The notes beneath the pieces are model-generated. The model ran no database searches. It was not told the DNA's origin and worked only from the letters and a program-made list of their open reading frames with translations. The translations under genes were made by a program, and so were the position numbers. From JBATTK01 sp049670505 (GTDB lineage Bacteria > Bacteroidota > Bacteroidia > Flavobacteriales > Flavobacteriaceae): a stretch of DNA of 64,000 bases. Numbering within the stretch: the stretch's first letter is position 1; each line of letters begins with the position of its first letter. This document shows, piece by piece, positions 24,371-33,299 of the stretch. The stretch covers positions 1 to 64,000 of the forward strand of contig JBATTK010000110.1 in NCBI GenBank assembly GCA_049670505.1. Direction: 5' to 3'.

Positions 24371-25012
24371 TTACATCCACTTCAAAAACCACATTGTCGA
24401 AATACGGGCCATTTCTTCCAGTTTACCCGATTCTTCGAACAAGTGTGAAGCATTGGGCACCATCTCCAATTTTTTGTGACATCGTAGTTTTTGATAGGCT
24501 TTTTCATTGAGTTCAATGACCTTATCATCCCATCCGCCTACGATTAAAAGTGTAGGGGCGGTTACCCCATAAAGGTCTTGTAATGCCAAATCCGGCCTAC
24601 CGCCCCTAGAGACTACCGCCTTTATTTCATTCCCAAAAAAAGCGGCCGCCCGTAATGCGGAAGCTGCTCCCGTACTTGCCCCGAAATAGCCCAAGGACAG
24701 GGTTTTTGTCTCTTTTTGGTTACCGATCCATTGTGTAACCCCCATCAGTCTTTCTGTCAATAAATCTATGTTGAACCAGTTTTCATCCGTTCGGTCCTCA
24801 TTTTCTGTCAATAGGTCGAATAGTAGGGTCCCTATTCCCTTTTGTTGCAGCAAATTTGCCACATAGGTATTCCTTGGACTTAGCCTGCTACTGCCACTAC
24901 CATGGGAGAAAAGAACGATGCCTTTGGCATTTTGGGGAATATGCAGATTCCCTTTTAGAATTACGTTCTTCAACGGAATGGCGATGATGCTATTTCTTTC
25001 TTTCAATAACAT
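24371..25012 (-). CDS. Dienelactone-hydrolase-like alpha/beta hydrolase
   Basis: 213 residues. VLFSHGSGSSRLSPRN (oxyanion region), nucleophile elbow GYFGASTGA (Ser in GASTG), Asp in GGWDDKV, and His in NASHLF near residue 190. Substrate unknown. The ATG overlaps the preceding TAA stop (TAATG), so translation is coupled to the bactofilin-like gene. The hydrolase/phosphoribosyltransferase pair is a recurrent combination in stress operons. Confidence 0.86.
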   Translation of the reverse strand: MLLKERNSIIAIPLKNVILKGNLHIPQNAKGIVLFSHGSGSSRLSPRNTYVANLLQQKGIGTLLFDLLTENEDRTDENWFNIDLLTERLMGVTQWIGNQKETKTLSLGYFGASTGAASALRAAAFFGNEIKAVVSRGGRPDLALQDLYGVTAPTLLIVGGWDDKVIELNEKAYQKLRCHKKLEMVPNASHLFEESGKLEEMARISTMWFLKWM

Positions 25013-26196
25013 TAGTTCGTTAATTTTAAGCGATTTCGTTTTCTATTCAGGATTTCCAACAGCAATAGGCCATATCCTATGGCAATCACTACTATGGATA
25101 CTAAGGCACCAAGGAAAGGGATAAACGTCAACAAACGCAATACAATGGCAATTCCTAAGGCTATGAATACAATGTTCCAAAAATTCCAGGCCCTGTTATT
25201 CCGTTGTTTCAGATAATAGGTAAACAATAAGGCTACGACCAAATGTCCGAACAGTACACTAAAAATATACAAGGACAACAAGAAAAGGCCAATGGGGATG
25301 CCAATAATCAGCATAAAGGTGAGGGCAATGAGCAAGGGTACGCCAAAGAGATAGATTAGGCCATAACCGAGACTTTTGAACAGTGCTTTGTCTGTATAGG
25401 CTGCCGCATGCGCAAAAAAGTGTTTAAATGCATAGTTCAAGATCAGGATGATCAAAAAAGCGGACAGCACATAAAATATCCAAAAGCCAATGGCCGCCAG
25501 GCCAAAAAACTGCCATGGAAAATCTTCTTGGCTGTCCATCAACGCTTTGTCAAAAGTAGCAGTTGCATTGACCAAGGTATTTTTGAAATCGACTTCCCCG
25601 TCTTCGGACCAATAGGCGACACCCTTGTGAAATTGGGCATTTGCGCCAATGTTCAAATTCTCTGCCACAATTTCCGAAGTACTGTAAATTTTTCCATCGA
25701 TTTCTATTTCTTCGCCGTAAAGCATGGCGTCGCCTTCTACCGTGCCATTCATTTCCAGTTCACCGGCACGGGCCATTAACTTTCCTTTTACCAGCCCGTT
25801 CATTTTGGTAGTTCCCCCAACGGTGATCAGGTTGCCGTTAATGACGGCATCCTTGGTAATAAAAAGTTCCCCTCCAAAGACAATGACATCGTCTCCAACC
25901 TCGGTATCAATGGTCAATTTTCCTCCCGCGGCCCTTATATCATCCGCTACGTGTCCCCTTACGGTAATATCGCCCCCCGCAACGATAAGATCTTGCCGTA
26001 TGGAATCGGTTACCATAATGGAGCTGCCCGCTGCAATGGCATCACCATTTACCGGAGCATGTATATAGATGTCTTCTCCCGATAGGTACACATCATCGTT
26101 CTGAGGGGTATTAATAGTCACATCTTCTCCGGCTTCAAATTGTGAAATTGCCAAAAGAGGAAACAGCCAAATAAACTGAAGTATAAAAGTTTTCAT
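25012..26196 (-). CDS. Bactofilin-like polymer-forming membrane protein
   Basis: 394 residues from the Met at 26196. The in-frame Met at 26232 is rejected: it lies upstream of the predicted transcription start (~26213), and starting at 26196 puts a signal peptide (TFILQFIWLFPLLAISQ) at the very N-terminus. Residues ~20-170 are short beta-helix rungs rich in G, D, V and I (GDAIAAG, DLIVAGGDITVRG, GDDVIVFGG) as in bactofilins. The C-terminal half has four to five membrane segments. Likely an envelope scaffold. First gene of the three-gene leftward operon. Confidence 0.85.
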   Translation of the reverse strand: MKTFILQFIWLFPLLAISQFEAGEDVTINTPQNDDVYLSGEDIYIHAPVNGDAIAAGSSIMVTDSIRQDLIVAGGDITVRGHVADDIRAAGGKLTIDTEVGDDVIVFGGELFITKDAVINGNLITVGGTTKMNGLVKGKLMARAGELEMNGTVEGDAMLYGEEIEIDGKIYSTSEIVAENLNIGANAQFHKGVAYWSEDGEVDFKNTLVNATATFDKALMDSQEDFPWQFFGLAAIGFWIFYVLSAFLIILILNYAFKHFFAHAAAYTDKALFKSLGYGLIYLFGVPLLIALTFMLIIGIPIGLFLLSLYIFSVLFGHLVVALLFTYYLKQRNNRAWNFWNIVFIALGIAIVLRLLTFIPFLGALVSIVVIAIGYGLLLLEILNRKRNRLKLTN

Positions 26197-26219
26197 CACA
26201 GTATCTTTTTGAATATGCC

Positions 26220-26262
26220 CAAAGGAATTCATAACAAGGTACTTATGAAATGATTTGGGTCA
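26220..26262 (-). promoter_or_regulatory. Regulon promoter of the bactofilin-like operon
   Basis: TGATTTGGGTCA at 26251-26262; -7 box TTCCTTTG at 26227-26220, 35-base spacing. Its position decides the start of the first gene. Confidence 0.7.
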
Positions 26263-26435
26263 GAACGGCAGTATTTTTTGAATTTTAGAAGAAGATTCTT
26301 ATCGGTCGAAACTAATGTAAGTATGGGCAAGATGGTTTACTATTGCTGTCTCGCCCATTTTAGATACATTGTCACCTTGCGTTTTCGTTTACCATTCTTA
26401 TAAATTCTCCTTTCCCATGTTTCTGTGTGTACGCT

Positions 26436-27143
26436 TCATTTGCTCATTGCCTTGGCTTTCATCTCCGCAGGCATTTTCTCAATTGCATATCTCAATGCCG
26501 TCCGAGGCATTTTTGATTTATTTTTCATCACATAATCAAAAACTTTTTTTTGATGTTGTTGACTCGCAACTTTTAACATCCAACCGTACCCTTTTTGGAC
26601 CAAATCGTCTTTGTCTAAAAGTAATAGGTCCGCAATTTCAAAAATATCATCTAAGAATTTGCCTTTTCTTGCCGGTATTATTAATGAGACAGCCGATGCT
26701 CTTCGAACCCATCTATTTTTAGAAGCAGTAAACGTCTTTAGCTCAGATAGATATTCAGGATACATTTCTATAAATCCACCTACAGTGTGATTACAAAAAG
26801 TATCGCATGATGCCCAGTTGTTCACATAAGAATTTATCCACTTTTTGAATATCTCGAAATCACTTGGCACATAGTCTTTCCGAAGGGCATAAGACCAGTT
26901 ACAGGCAACAAGTGATTCTTCTATATATTCTGACTGCCATAACTTCTCGCACAAGTCAAATATTTCATTTTTTGGTTTAGCACATATTACTTTAAATTGA
27001 GTTTTAGCAATTTTGTTTATTATTGGTCCTCTAACCCCATAAGACTTAATTTTCTCCTTAAAGAAGTTCTGACCGGTTATCAGTGTTTTCTTATCAATAC
27101 TTTCGGAGAGTTGTTTTCTGATTTCTTCAATGACATTTTCCAT
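26436..27143 (-). CDS. AlkD-type DNA alkylation repair protein
   Basis: 235 residues built of HEAT-like helical repeats (LCEKLWQSEYIEESLVACNW, WASCDTFCNHTVGGF, RWVRRASAVSLIIPARKG, YGWMLKVASQQHQKKVFDYV). It matches the AlkD/AlkC family of helical DNA glycosylases that remove N3- and N7-alkylpurines. Codons are more AT-rich than in the flanking operons and there is no regulon site, so it may be a later insertion between stress operons. Confidence 0.85.
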   Translation of the reverse strand: MENVIEEIRKQLSESIDKKTLITGQNFFKEKIKSYGVRGPIINKIAKTQFKVICAKPKNEIFDLCEKLWQSEYIEESLVACNWSYALRKDYVPSDFEIFKKWINSYVNNWASCDTFCNHTVGGFIEMYPEYLSELKTFTASKNRWVRRASAVSLIIPARKGKFLDDIFEIADLLLLDKDDLVQKGYGWMLKVASQQHQKKVFDYVMKNKSKMPRTALRYAIEKMPAEMKAKAMSK

Positions 27144-27149
27144 ATATTA

Positions 27150-27339
27150 AAATTCTATTTTTAATACTCGCTCAAATGCAATAGGATAACTTCTTGTAAC
27201 CACAAGAGTATCTTCGATTTCGTTGTTATTGATCATGTGCCATCAATTCTGTATTCAATCCTTTGTTTAGGGCATTGGCAAAACGGATGGTCGAAACAGT
27301 TTTTTCAGAATCATCCATAGCATATAAAATCGTATTCAT
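27150..27339 (-). pseudogene. Universal stress protein remnant
   Basis: An ATG at 27339 opens a frame starting MNTILYAMDDSEKTVSTI, a clear UspA N-terminus, which stops at TAA 27226-27228 after 37 residues. A further open segment in another frame (NEIEDTLVVTRSYPIAFERV) runs to a TAA near 27152. The N-terminal beta-strand and helix of a Usp domain remain; the ATP-binding loop is gone. An intact two-domain Usp gene lies at 28986-29882, so this is probably a decayed paralogue. Confidence 0.65.
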
Positions 27340-27427
27340 TACTTCCAAGTTTTAAATCCGATATGAAACTAAGAAAAGGATCTGGCATTAAAAATGACCA
27401 CGGCCATACTTTCAGTTATTCATAGAC

Positions 27428-27470
27428 TGATTCAGGTCATTGCCGTAAGGGATTACCTCTTCTAATTTTG
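27428..27470 (+). promoter_or_regulatory. Regulon promoter of the membrane protein/adh unit
   Basis: TGATTCAGGTCA at 27428-27439 with perfect -7 box TAATTTTG at 27463-27470, 35-base spacing. Confidence 0.78.
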
Positions 27471-27523
27471 GCGGATATTCTAGAAAAACCGAAAGCCGAA
27501 ATGAAGAAAAGAGGGATTGAAAC

Positions 27524-27862
27524 ATGACCCGAGAAAGCAGATTATTTGTGATTAAGAGTATGCATACCATCATCTGGCTCTTTTACAATGTTGTGATATT
27601 TTACCTGTTGTATGCCGTCATCATTAATAAAATAGATTTATGGGTATGGCTATGTATCGGTATGGTCGTAGTGGAAGGTTTGGTATTGTTAGTATTCAAA
27701 TGGTTCTGTCCGCTTACCGTAATAGCGCGTAAATATTCTGATTCCACAAAGGACAATTTCGACATTTTTTTACCTAACTGGCTGGCCAAGCATAACAAAT
27801 TGATTTACACCTGTATATTCGGAATCGCCATCATGATTCTGATGTATCGGGTGTCTCCTTAA
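27524..27862 (+). CDS. Small integral membrane protein
   Basis: 112 residues with three hydrophobic helices (about 12-34, 40-60 and 92-109) and a cytosolic or periplasmic stretch between helices 2 and 3 (KYSDSTKDNFDIFLPNWLAKHNK). Fold resembles DUF2784-type small membrane proteins, but I am not sure. It is 15 bases ahead of the alcohol dehydrogenase and under the same regulon promoter. Confidence 0.78.
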   Translation: MTRESRLFVIKSMHTIIWLFYNVVIFYLLYAVIINKIDLWVWLCIGMVVVEGLVLLVFKWFCPLTVIARKYSDSTKDNFDIFLPNWLAKHNKLIYTCIFGIAIMILMYRVSP

Positions 27863-27877
27863 AAAAATGTTCTTATA

Positions 27878-28906
27878 ATGAAAGCAATGGTCCTGAACAA
27901 AGTTTCCAGTTTAAAGGAAAATCAAACCCCTTTGCAATTAGAGGATATTGCAGTTCCCGAACCTAAGGAGCAAGAAGTTTTGATCAAGATCCTAATTTGT
28001 GGGGTCTGCCATACCGAACTAGATCAGGTCGAAGGGAGATTAGACCCCTCAAAACTTCCCGTGGTCCCCGGACATCAGGTCACGGGCATAGTTGAAAAAT
28101 TGGGCTCGGCCTCTTCTAAATTCAAAATTGGCGATCGGGTCGGGGTTGCTTGGATATTCTCCACCTGCGGAAAATGCAAGTTTTGCCTTAAGGGCAATGA
28201 AAACCTATGTGATGATTTTAAGGCAACGGGAAAGGATGTCAACGGGGGCTATGCCGAATATATGGTAGCACCTGAAAAATATGTCCACGCTATCCCTGAA
28301 TTTTTCACCGATGCCGATGCCGCACCGCTCTTATGTGCCGGGGCCATTGGTTACCGTTCCCTACGGCTTGCCCAGATCAAAGATGGTGATACATTGGGGC
28401 TTACCGGTTTTGGTGCCTCCGCCCACCTTGTGCTTAAAATGGCGCAGTATCGCTTTACGAATACTAAAGTTTTTGTTTTTGCCAGAAAAGAGAAAGAAAG
28501 GCAATTTGCCAAGGAGCTGGGAGCTTCCTGGGCCGGGGATAGTACGGATAGGCCCCCTAATAAATTGAATGCAATTATTGATACCACTCCTGTTTGGAAA
28601 CCTATTGTGGAAGCCCTTGCCCATCTTGAAAAGGGGGGACGGTTGGTCATCAATGCCATCCGAAAAGAAGCTGTTGATAAAGATTATCTCCAAAACCTAT
28701 CTTATAAAGACAACTTTTGGATGGAAAAAGAAATCAAAACTGTTGCCAATGTAACGGCCAAGGACGTGTCCGATTTTTTGCAGCTTGCGGCAAAGGCTCA
28801 AATAAAACCGGAAGTCCAGATATATCCCTTGGAAGAAGCCAATAGGGCCTTGCTGGAATTAAAAGAAGGACATATCAGAGGGGCGAAAGTATTACGAATA
28901 CTATGA
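27878..28906 (+). CDS. Zinc-dependent alcohol dehydrogenase
   Basis: 342 residues, medium-chain dehydrogenase. Catalytic zinc: GVCHTELDQ (Cys) and VVPGHQVTG (His near 67). Structural zinc: CGKCKFCLKGNENLC. Nucleotide domain with LGLTGFGASAHLVLKMA. Such AdhA-type enzymes reduce aldehydes with NAD(P)H during fermentation. The regulon position suggests a redox-balancing role at low oxygen. Substrate not determined. Confidence 0.93.
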   Translation: MKAMVLNKVSSLKENQTPLQLEDIAVPEPKEQEVLIKILICGVCHTELDQVEGRLDPSKLPVVPGHQVTGIVEKLGSASSKFKIGDRVGVAWIFSTCGKCKFCLKGNENLCDDFKATGKDVNGGYAEYMVAPEKYVHAIPEFFTDADAAPLLCAGAIGYRSLRLAQIKDGDTLGLTGFGASAHLVLKMAQYRFTNTKVFVFARKEKERQFAKELGASWAGDSTDRPPNKLNAIIDTTPVWKPIVEALAHLEKGGRLVINAIRKEAVDKDYLQNLSYKDNFWMEKEIKTVANVTAKDVSDFLQLAAKAQIKPEVQIYPLEEANRALLELKEGHIRGAKVLRIL

Positions 28907-28921
28907 AAACAATCGGCAAAC

Positions 28922-28964
28922 TGACAACAATCATTTACAGTAAGTATCTCATGGCTTAACTTTG
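28922..28964 (+). promoter_or_regulatory. Regulon promoter of the universal stress protein gene
   Basis: TGACAACAATCA at 28922-28933 and perfect -7 box TAACTTTG at 28957-28964, 35-base spacing. Predicted start ~28970, 16 bases before the ATG at 28986. Confidence 0.75.
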
Positions 28965-28985
28965 CATTACTTAAATAAGTACGCC

Positions 28986-29882
28986 ATGAAAACAATACTG
29001 TACGCTACGGATTGCACCGAAAATTCCGCTCCTGCACTGCGTTACGCCTATCGCTTAAGCAGTGCTATGGATGCCCGGTTACATGTTATGCATGTTTATA
29101 CGACACCTCCGATCTCATCGGCCATAATACTATCTCCAGAAAAGTTTAGAAAAAGGGCCTATCAAGAACAAAAGGAAATTGTAGCCCGGTACTGCAATAG
29201 GCAATTGAAACATGAGCTGTATCAAAAATCCGTAAACATCAAAGTTGTGGAGGCGGATTCCGTTGCCAAACGCATTTTATCTGTTTCCGATACGCTAAGG
29301 CCAAATATGGTCATCGTGGGAATGAAAGACGAACACACTATGCGTGGCTTCTTTTCGGGAAACATCGCCAACGAGCTTTTAAATAAAATAGAGGCTCCGT
29401 TGTTAATGGTCCCGAATGCTAGTTGTTACCACGGATTATCCACTATCGTATACGCCACCGATTTTGAAGAGGCCGATATTTTTGCCCTTAAAAGTTTAGT
29501 AGCGATTGCGGAGTCCTATGGCGCACTTATCAAAATAGTCCATATTCCGCTAAAAAAAGAAGTTGATATAAACCAACGTATGACATGGTTCGAACAGGAA
29601 GTAAAGCAAAAAATATCCTATCCGGAACTTGTTTTTAGCACACCCAGTGCGGAGGACGTTGAATCGGGACTGCGTAACTATATCCGGAAAGAACAAGCAG
29701 ATATGTTGGTTATGCTGGAACGTGAGCATTCCAGTATTTTTGATAAACTTTTCCATAAAGATTTGGTACGGACTATGGAGGCAGAAGTATCCATTCCGTT
29801 ATTGGCTTTTAACAAAAAAGGCATTCCTCCCAAAATGGTGGAACCAGAACGGTATTCCTATTCACTTTCACTTGCCTTTTAG
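28986..29882 (+). CDS. Tandem-domain universal stress protein
   Basis: 298 residues from the ATG at 28986; the upstream ATG at 28962 lies inside the -7 box. Two Usp domains: 1-145 (ILYATDCTENSAPALRYAYR, VVEADSVAKRIL, MVIVGMKDEHTMRGFFSGNIANELL, with a degenerate ATP loop) and 150-285 (TIVYATDFEEADIFALK, ADMLVMLEREHSSIFDKLFH). Tandem Usp proteins are hallmark members of DosR and Anr-type hypoxia regulons. Regulon promoter upstream. Confidence 0.92.
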   Translation: MKTILYATDCTENSAPALRYAYRLSSAMDARLHVMHVYTTPPISSAIILSPEKFRKRAYQEQKEIVARYCNRQLKHELYQKSVNIKVVEADSVAKRILSVSDTLRPNMVIVGMKDEHTMRGFFSGNIANELLNKIEAPLLMVPNASCYHGLSTIVYATDFEEADIFALKSLVAIAESYGALIKIVHIPLKKEVDINQRMTWFEQEVKQKISYPELVFSTPSAEDVESGLRNYIRKEQADMLVMLEREHSSIFDKLFHKDLVRTMEAEVSIPLLAFNKKGIPPKMVEPERYSYSLSLAF

Positions 29883-30240
29883 ATGGGGTATTCAAAGGAT
29901 GAATTAGCATTACACTCTTTTTAAGGTTTTCAATTCAAATTGAACACAATCCATAACCCCTGTCAAAATTAAACAGGGATATTAAAAAAGTGTTGGCCAG
30001 TTTTTTGGACGAGGGTAGCCTAGGGTCAAAAAATTCCGTTTATGGGCCTCCATACTTTTATGGAAATCAACACCATAGGGTGCATTCAAGAGACCGTACG
30101 GAATTCGATCCATGTGTCTCTCGATTGCGGGTAGAGCTCCGGCCCCAGGATAGCTTGTAACCTATGCTAAAAAACTGGAACGACTTTCTAAAAACGGCCG
30201 ATGGTCATAAACTATAAGGGAGGTGATATTCACAGCGCAC
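29883..30240. other. Gene-free stretch after the Usp gene
   Basis: No credible ORF. CCCTGT/ACAGGG (29957-29981) could form a short hairpin but lacks a T-run. No conserved palindrome before 30241. Nothing else recognised. Confidence 0.45.
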
Positions 30241-30283
30241 TGATCTTTCTCATTTTACATGGATAGAAAACCTCCTAACTTTG
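30241..30283 (+). promoter_or_regulatory. Regulon promoter of a 68-residue protein
   Basis: TGATCTTTCTCA at 30241-30252, the one site that breaks the RTCA end rule, but with a perfect -7 box TAACTTTG at 30276-30283 at 35-base spacing. The predicted start ~30289 excludes the ATG at 30259 and supports 30304. Confidence 0.65.
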
Positions 30284-30303
30284 GAAAACAAACTGAAAAA
30301 CCC

Positions 30304-30510
30304 ATGCGAACGACATTGGAGCTCCGACCTAAAAAAATGAAAATAAACGAAAGGGCCCTATTGGACAAATTGCAATATTTGCCCAACATTTGGAATATTG
30401 TTCTGGATGCGAAGAATGCCAATGTGTCCTTTGAATACTCAACAATGGACGATTTAGAAATGGTACGAAGGGAACTTCATGAAATGGGGTGTTTGACCAG
30501 ACGTCCTTAA
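30304..30510 (+). CDS. Small HMA-like protein without metal cysteines
   Basis: 68 residues from the ATG at 30304. The pattern LPNIWNIVLDAKNANVSFEYSTMDDLEMVRRELHEMGC, cut here into strand-helix-strand-helix, resembles the ferredoxin-like HMA fold (heavy-metal chaperones) but there is no CxxC in the first loop. A regulatory or adaptor role rather than metal transfer is inferred. Regulon promoter directly upstream. Confidence 0.6.
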   Translation: MRTTLELRPKKMKINERALLDKLQYLPNIWNIVLDAKNANVSFEYSTMDDLEMVRRELHEMGCLTRRP

Positions 30511-30698
30511 TCTCATTTGCCTGTTGTTCAGCTGTAAATTTTTCCCAAACCTATTTGCATCGGTATTTTCCGTAAATGTTGTTGCGGTATCATCTTCCCA
30601 ACCAAGATGTATTGCTTTGACGAGTTTATTTTTAGTATCAAAATCTCACCGATGTATTAAGCGAGATAGTTCACCAAAGGGCATACTGCCTGATCAAC

Positions 30699-31676
30699 CT
30701 AAATTGAAACTTCGGCATATCTGTTCAAATATTCTATAGGGGTCATGTCGGTAATCTTCCGAAAGACATCCCTAAAACCCTTTGGGTCTGAATAGCCGAC
30801 TTCATACATGACTTCATTTACCGTTTTACGTCCTTTTTCCAGCTCCTTTTTTGCAGCTTCGACCTTTACCCTTTGCAGGTATTCCAAAACGGTATTGGAG
30901 GTGGCATTTTTGAACCTTCGTTCAAACGTACGCCTACTGAGCGCAATGTCCTTACATAAATCGCTTACCGATATTTTATCCCTATAGTTCTGCTCAATAT
31001 ACTCTTGGGCCTTTAGGATGTACTCATCTTTATGGGTTTTTTGTCCCGAGAAAATCATAAAGGGAGATTGGCTACTACGGTCAATATCAATCATAAAACC
31101 TTTAGCCGCCATAATAGCGGTTTCCCGACCCGCATATTTTTCTATGAGGTAAATTACTAGGTTGGTAAAGGCGTATGCACCGCCGCTTGTATAAATACCG
31201 TCGGCTTCGGTAACTATTTTTTCATCCTTTAAAATAGCCTTCGGGAATAATTCCCTAAATAGGTTCGCGTATTGCCAATGGGTAGAACAGGGTTTTCCGT
31301 CCAATAAACCTGTTGAGGCCAGAAAAAAGGAGGAGATACAAAGACTTACGATTTCTGCCCCTTCCTTATATCTACTTATCAGCCAAGGAATAAATCCGCC
31401 ATTCCTTTTAAGACTTTCTTCATAATCCTCGTGAATAGCCGGAATAATGATCAGGTCGGTTTTTGGAACTTCTTGTATTATAGTTTCCGGGGTAATTGCG
31501 AATAATCCACCGGATTTGTCCAAATTCTTTTCAAGTCCAACAAGATGAATATCAAAAAGAGGTTCTTTTTCCATCTGGGCATTGAATTCATTTACCCAAG
31601 ACAACATTTGGTGGGTACCTGCTATGTTTACAACACTTACGTGTCCCTTGGGAACCAGAATAGAGACGTGTTTCAT
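30699..31676 (-). CDS. GlxA-type AraC regulator with DJ-1/PfpI domain
   Basis: 325 residues from the Met at 31676 (the upstream Met at 31724 lacks support). N-terminal class I glutamine amidotransferase-like/DJ-1 domain (VSILVPKGHVSVVNIAG, IVSLCISSFFLASTGLLDGK with the nucleophile-elbow Cys), then two AraC helix-turn-helix motifs (ISVSDLCKDIALSRRTFERRF, VNEVMYEVGYSDPKGFRDVF). Transcribed away from the VOC/NTF2/AlkD cluster, with 149 bases between the starts, so it may control that cluster. Confidence 0.9.
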   Translation of the reverse strand: MKHVSILVPKGHVSVVNIAGTHQMLSWVNEFNAQMEKEPLFDIHLVGLEKNLDKSGGLFAITPETIIQEVPKTDLIIIPAIHEDYEESLKRNGGFIPWLISRYKEGAEIVSLCISSFFLASTGLLDGKPCSTHWQYANLFRELFPKAILKDEKIVTEADGIYTSGGAYAFTNLVIYLIEKYAGRETAIMAAKGFMIDIDRSSQSPFMIFSGQKTHKDEYILKAQEYIEQNYRDKISVSDLCKDIALSRRTFERRFKNATSNTVLEYLQRVKVEAAKKELEKGRKTVNEVMYEVGYSDPKGFRDVFRKITDMTPIEYLNRYAEVSI

Positions 31677-31825
31677 TGGTCTTATTTTTAAATTACCTAA
31701 AAGTAACAAAATGTAGTGTCGCAATCAACCCTTAGGATTGACGGAAACATACCTTTGAGGTTTTAAAAATCCCGTTTACCTTTGAGATAAGATGTTTTAA
31801 GACAACTCTTTAACTAAATGCTGTT

Positions 31826-32239
31826 ATGAAATCAATATGGCTCAACCTTCCAGTTAAGGATATACAAAAATCAAGGACATTCTTCAACAAAATTGGCTTT
31901 CGTGAAAACCCGATGCACAAAGAAGCCGAGCATTTGGCCAGCTTCCTAATCGGTGAAAATGATTTTGTAATGATGCTTTTTCCCGAAGAAACCTTTAAGG
32001 ACTTTACTCAGAATGCAATTGCCGATACAACCAAAGGAAATGAAATGCTCATAAACATAGATGCACAGTCTAGAGAAGAGGTTGATATTTTCGCGAAATC
32101 AGTAGAATCGGCAAACGGAGCGATATTCGCTGCACCCTCTGAAGTTGATGGTTGGATGTACGCATTTGGTTTTGTAGACCTTGATGGCCACCGATGGAGC
32201 ATGTTGTATATGGATACAGATAAAATACCAAAGACATGA
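31826..32239 (+). CDS. VOC (glyoxalase/bleomycin-resistance fold) protein
   Basis: 137 residues. IWLNLPVKDIQKSRTFFNKIGF at the start and FVDLDGHRWSMLYMD at the end are classical vicinal-oxygen-chelate strands, with two beta-alpha-beta-beta-beta units. Its end overlaps the next start by 4 bases. First gene of a translationally coupled chain (31826-33721). Confidence 0.85.
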   Translation: MKSIWLNLPVKDIQKSRTFFNKIGFRENPMHKEAEHLASFLIGENDFVMMLFPEETFKDFTQNAIADTTKGNEMLINIDAQSREEVDIFAKSVESANGAIFAAPSEVDGWMYAFGFVDLDGHRWSMLYMDTDKIPKT

Positions 32240-32595
32240 ATATTTCACAAAAAGAAATCGCCATCGCATTTTCAAATGGGGAATTTGAAAAAACATATCC
32301 CTTTCTAAGCAAAGACATTGTTTGGGAAATAGTCGGAGAAAATACCTTTAAGGGTAAAGAAAATGTAATTACCAATTGCAAGCAGACCACCGAATATTTC
32401 AACTCGGTAGAAACCATTTTCAACACGGAGGATGTAGTAACATCCAGTGACCGTATGATTGTACGGGGTACTGCTGAGTTTAAAAAAGAAGGTAAACGCG
32501 TTAATTTTATAAAGGCCTGTGATGTATATGAGTTTGATGATGAAGATAAGATTGTAAATATTTATTCCTATTGTATTCAAGAACAAAGTAAATGA
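32236..32595 (+). CDS. SnoaL/NTF2-like protein
   Basis: 119 residues, cone-shaped alpha-beta barrel pattern of NTF2-like proteins: an N-terminal helix (QKEIAIAFSNGEFEKTYPFL), VWEIVGENTFKGKENVI, and C-terminal strands ending IVNIYSYCIQEQ. ATGA overlaps at both ends. Function unknown. Confidence 0.78.
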   Translation: MNISQKEIAIAFSNGEFEKTYPFLSKDIVWEIVGENTFKGKENVITNCKQTTEYFNSVETIFNTEDVVTSSDRMIVRGTAEFKKEGKRVNFIKACDVYEFDDEDKIVNIYSYCIQEQSK

Positions 32596-33299
32596 CAGCT
32601 CACCAATTCATAGAAAAATTAGCCGCCTTTAAAAATGAAAAGGAGCTACACAAAGTAGCAAGATTCTTTAAGGGGAACGATGGTGTGACAAAAGCCCTTG
32701 GGGTAAAATTTGGCGATGTCTTTAGAACGGCAAAAGAGTTTGCCGAGATGCCTTTGGACGAAATCAACAAATTGCTGGATAACGAATATTATGAAATCCG
32801 GATGGGGGCAGTGAGCATAATGGACTATCAGGTTAAAAGGAAAAAGACTAGCGAAGAACGCAAAAAAGAACTCTTTGAGCTATATCTCAACCGCCACGAC
32901 CGACTCAATAATTGGGATTTTGTGGATAGAGGTTCATATAACATCATTGGTGAGTACCTAATGGATAAACCAAGGGACATTCTATATGAACTAGCGAAAT
33001 CCAATAATATCTGGGAACGGCGTACCGCCATTGTAAGTACCTATGCCTTTATCAAAAAAGGACAAGTGGGCGATACCTTTGCTATCGCTGAAATTTTAGT
33101 AAATGACAAAGAAGAACTCATGAACAAAGCTGTGGGAAGTTGGATACGCGAGGCAGGAAAGAAAGATGAAAACCGATTGAAAGCCTTTCTGGACCTACAT
33201 GCAAGGACAATGCCGAGAGTAACCCTAAGATATGCAGTGGAAAAATTGGACAAACAAGACAAAGAACATTATATGAATCTCAAAAATCAAAAACCATGA
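32592..33299 (+). CDS. AlkD-type DNA alkylation repair protein, second copy
   Basis: 235 residues of helical repeats (EKELHKVARFFKGNDGVTKA, LNNWDFVDRGSYNIIGEYL, NIWERRTAIVSTYAFIKKG, MPRVTLRYAVEKLDKQDK). Same family as the gene at 26436-27143 but clearly divergent. Overlaps both neighbours by 4 bases, so it is translated as part of the coupled chain. Confidence 0.83.
   Translation: MTAHQFIEKLAAFKNEKELHKVARFFKGNDGVTKALGVKFGDVFRTAKEFAEMPLDEINKLLDNEYYEIRMGAVSIMDYQVKRKKTSEERKKELFELYLNRHDRLNNWDFVDRGSYNIIGEYLMDKPRDILYELAKSNNIWERRTAIVSTYAFIKKGQVGDTFAIAEILVNDKEELMNKAVGSWIREAGKKDENRLKAFLDLHARTMPRVTLRYAVEKLDKQDKEHYMNLKNQKP

Noticed and set aside
27230..27250. TTGATCATGTGCCATCAA, resembling an Fnr site
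   Set aside because: The half-sites are separated by eight bases instead of four, and it lies inside the Usp remnant coding sequence.
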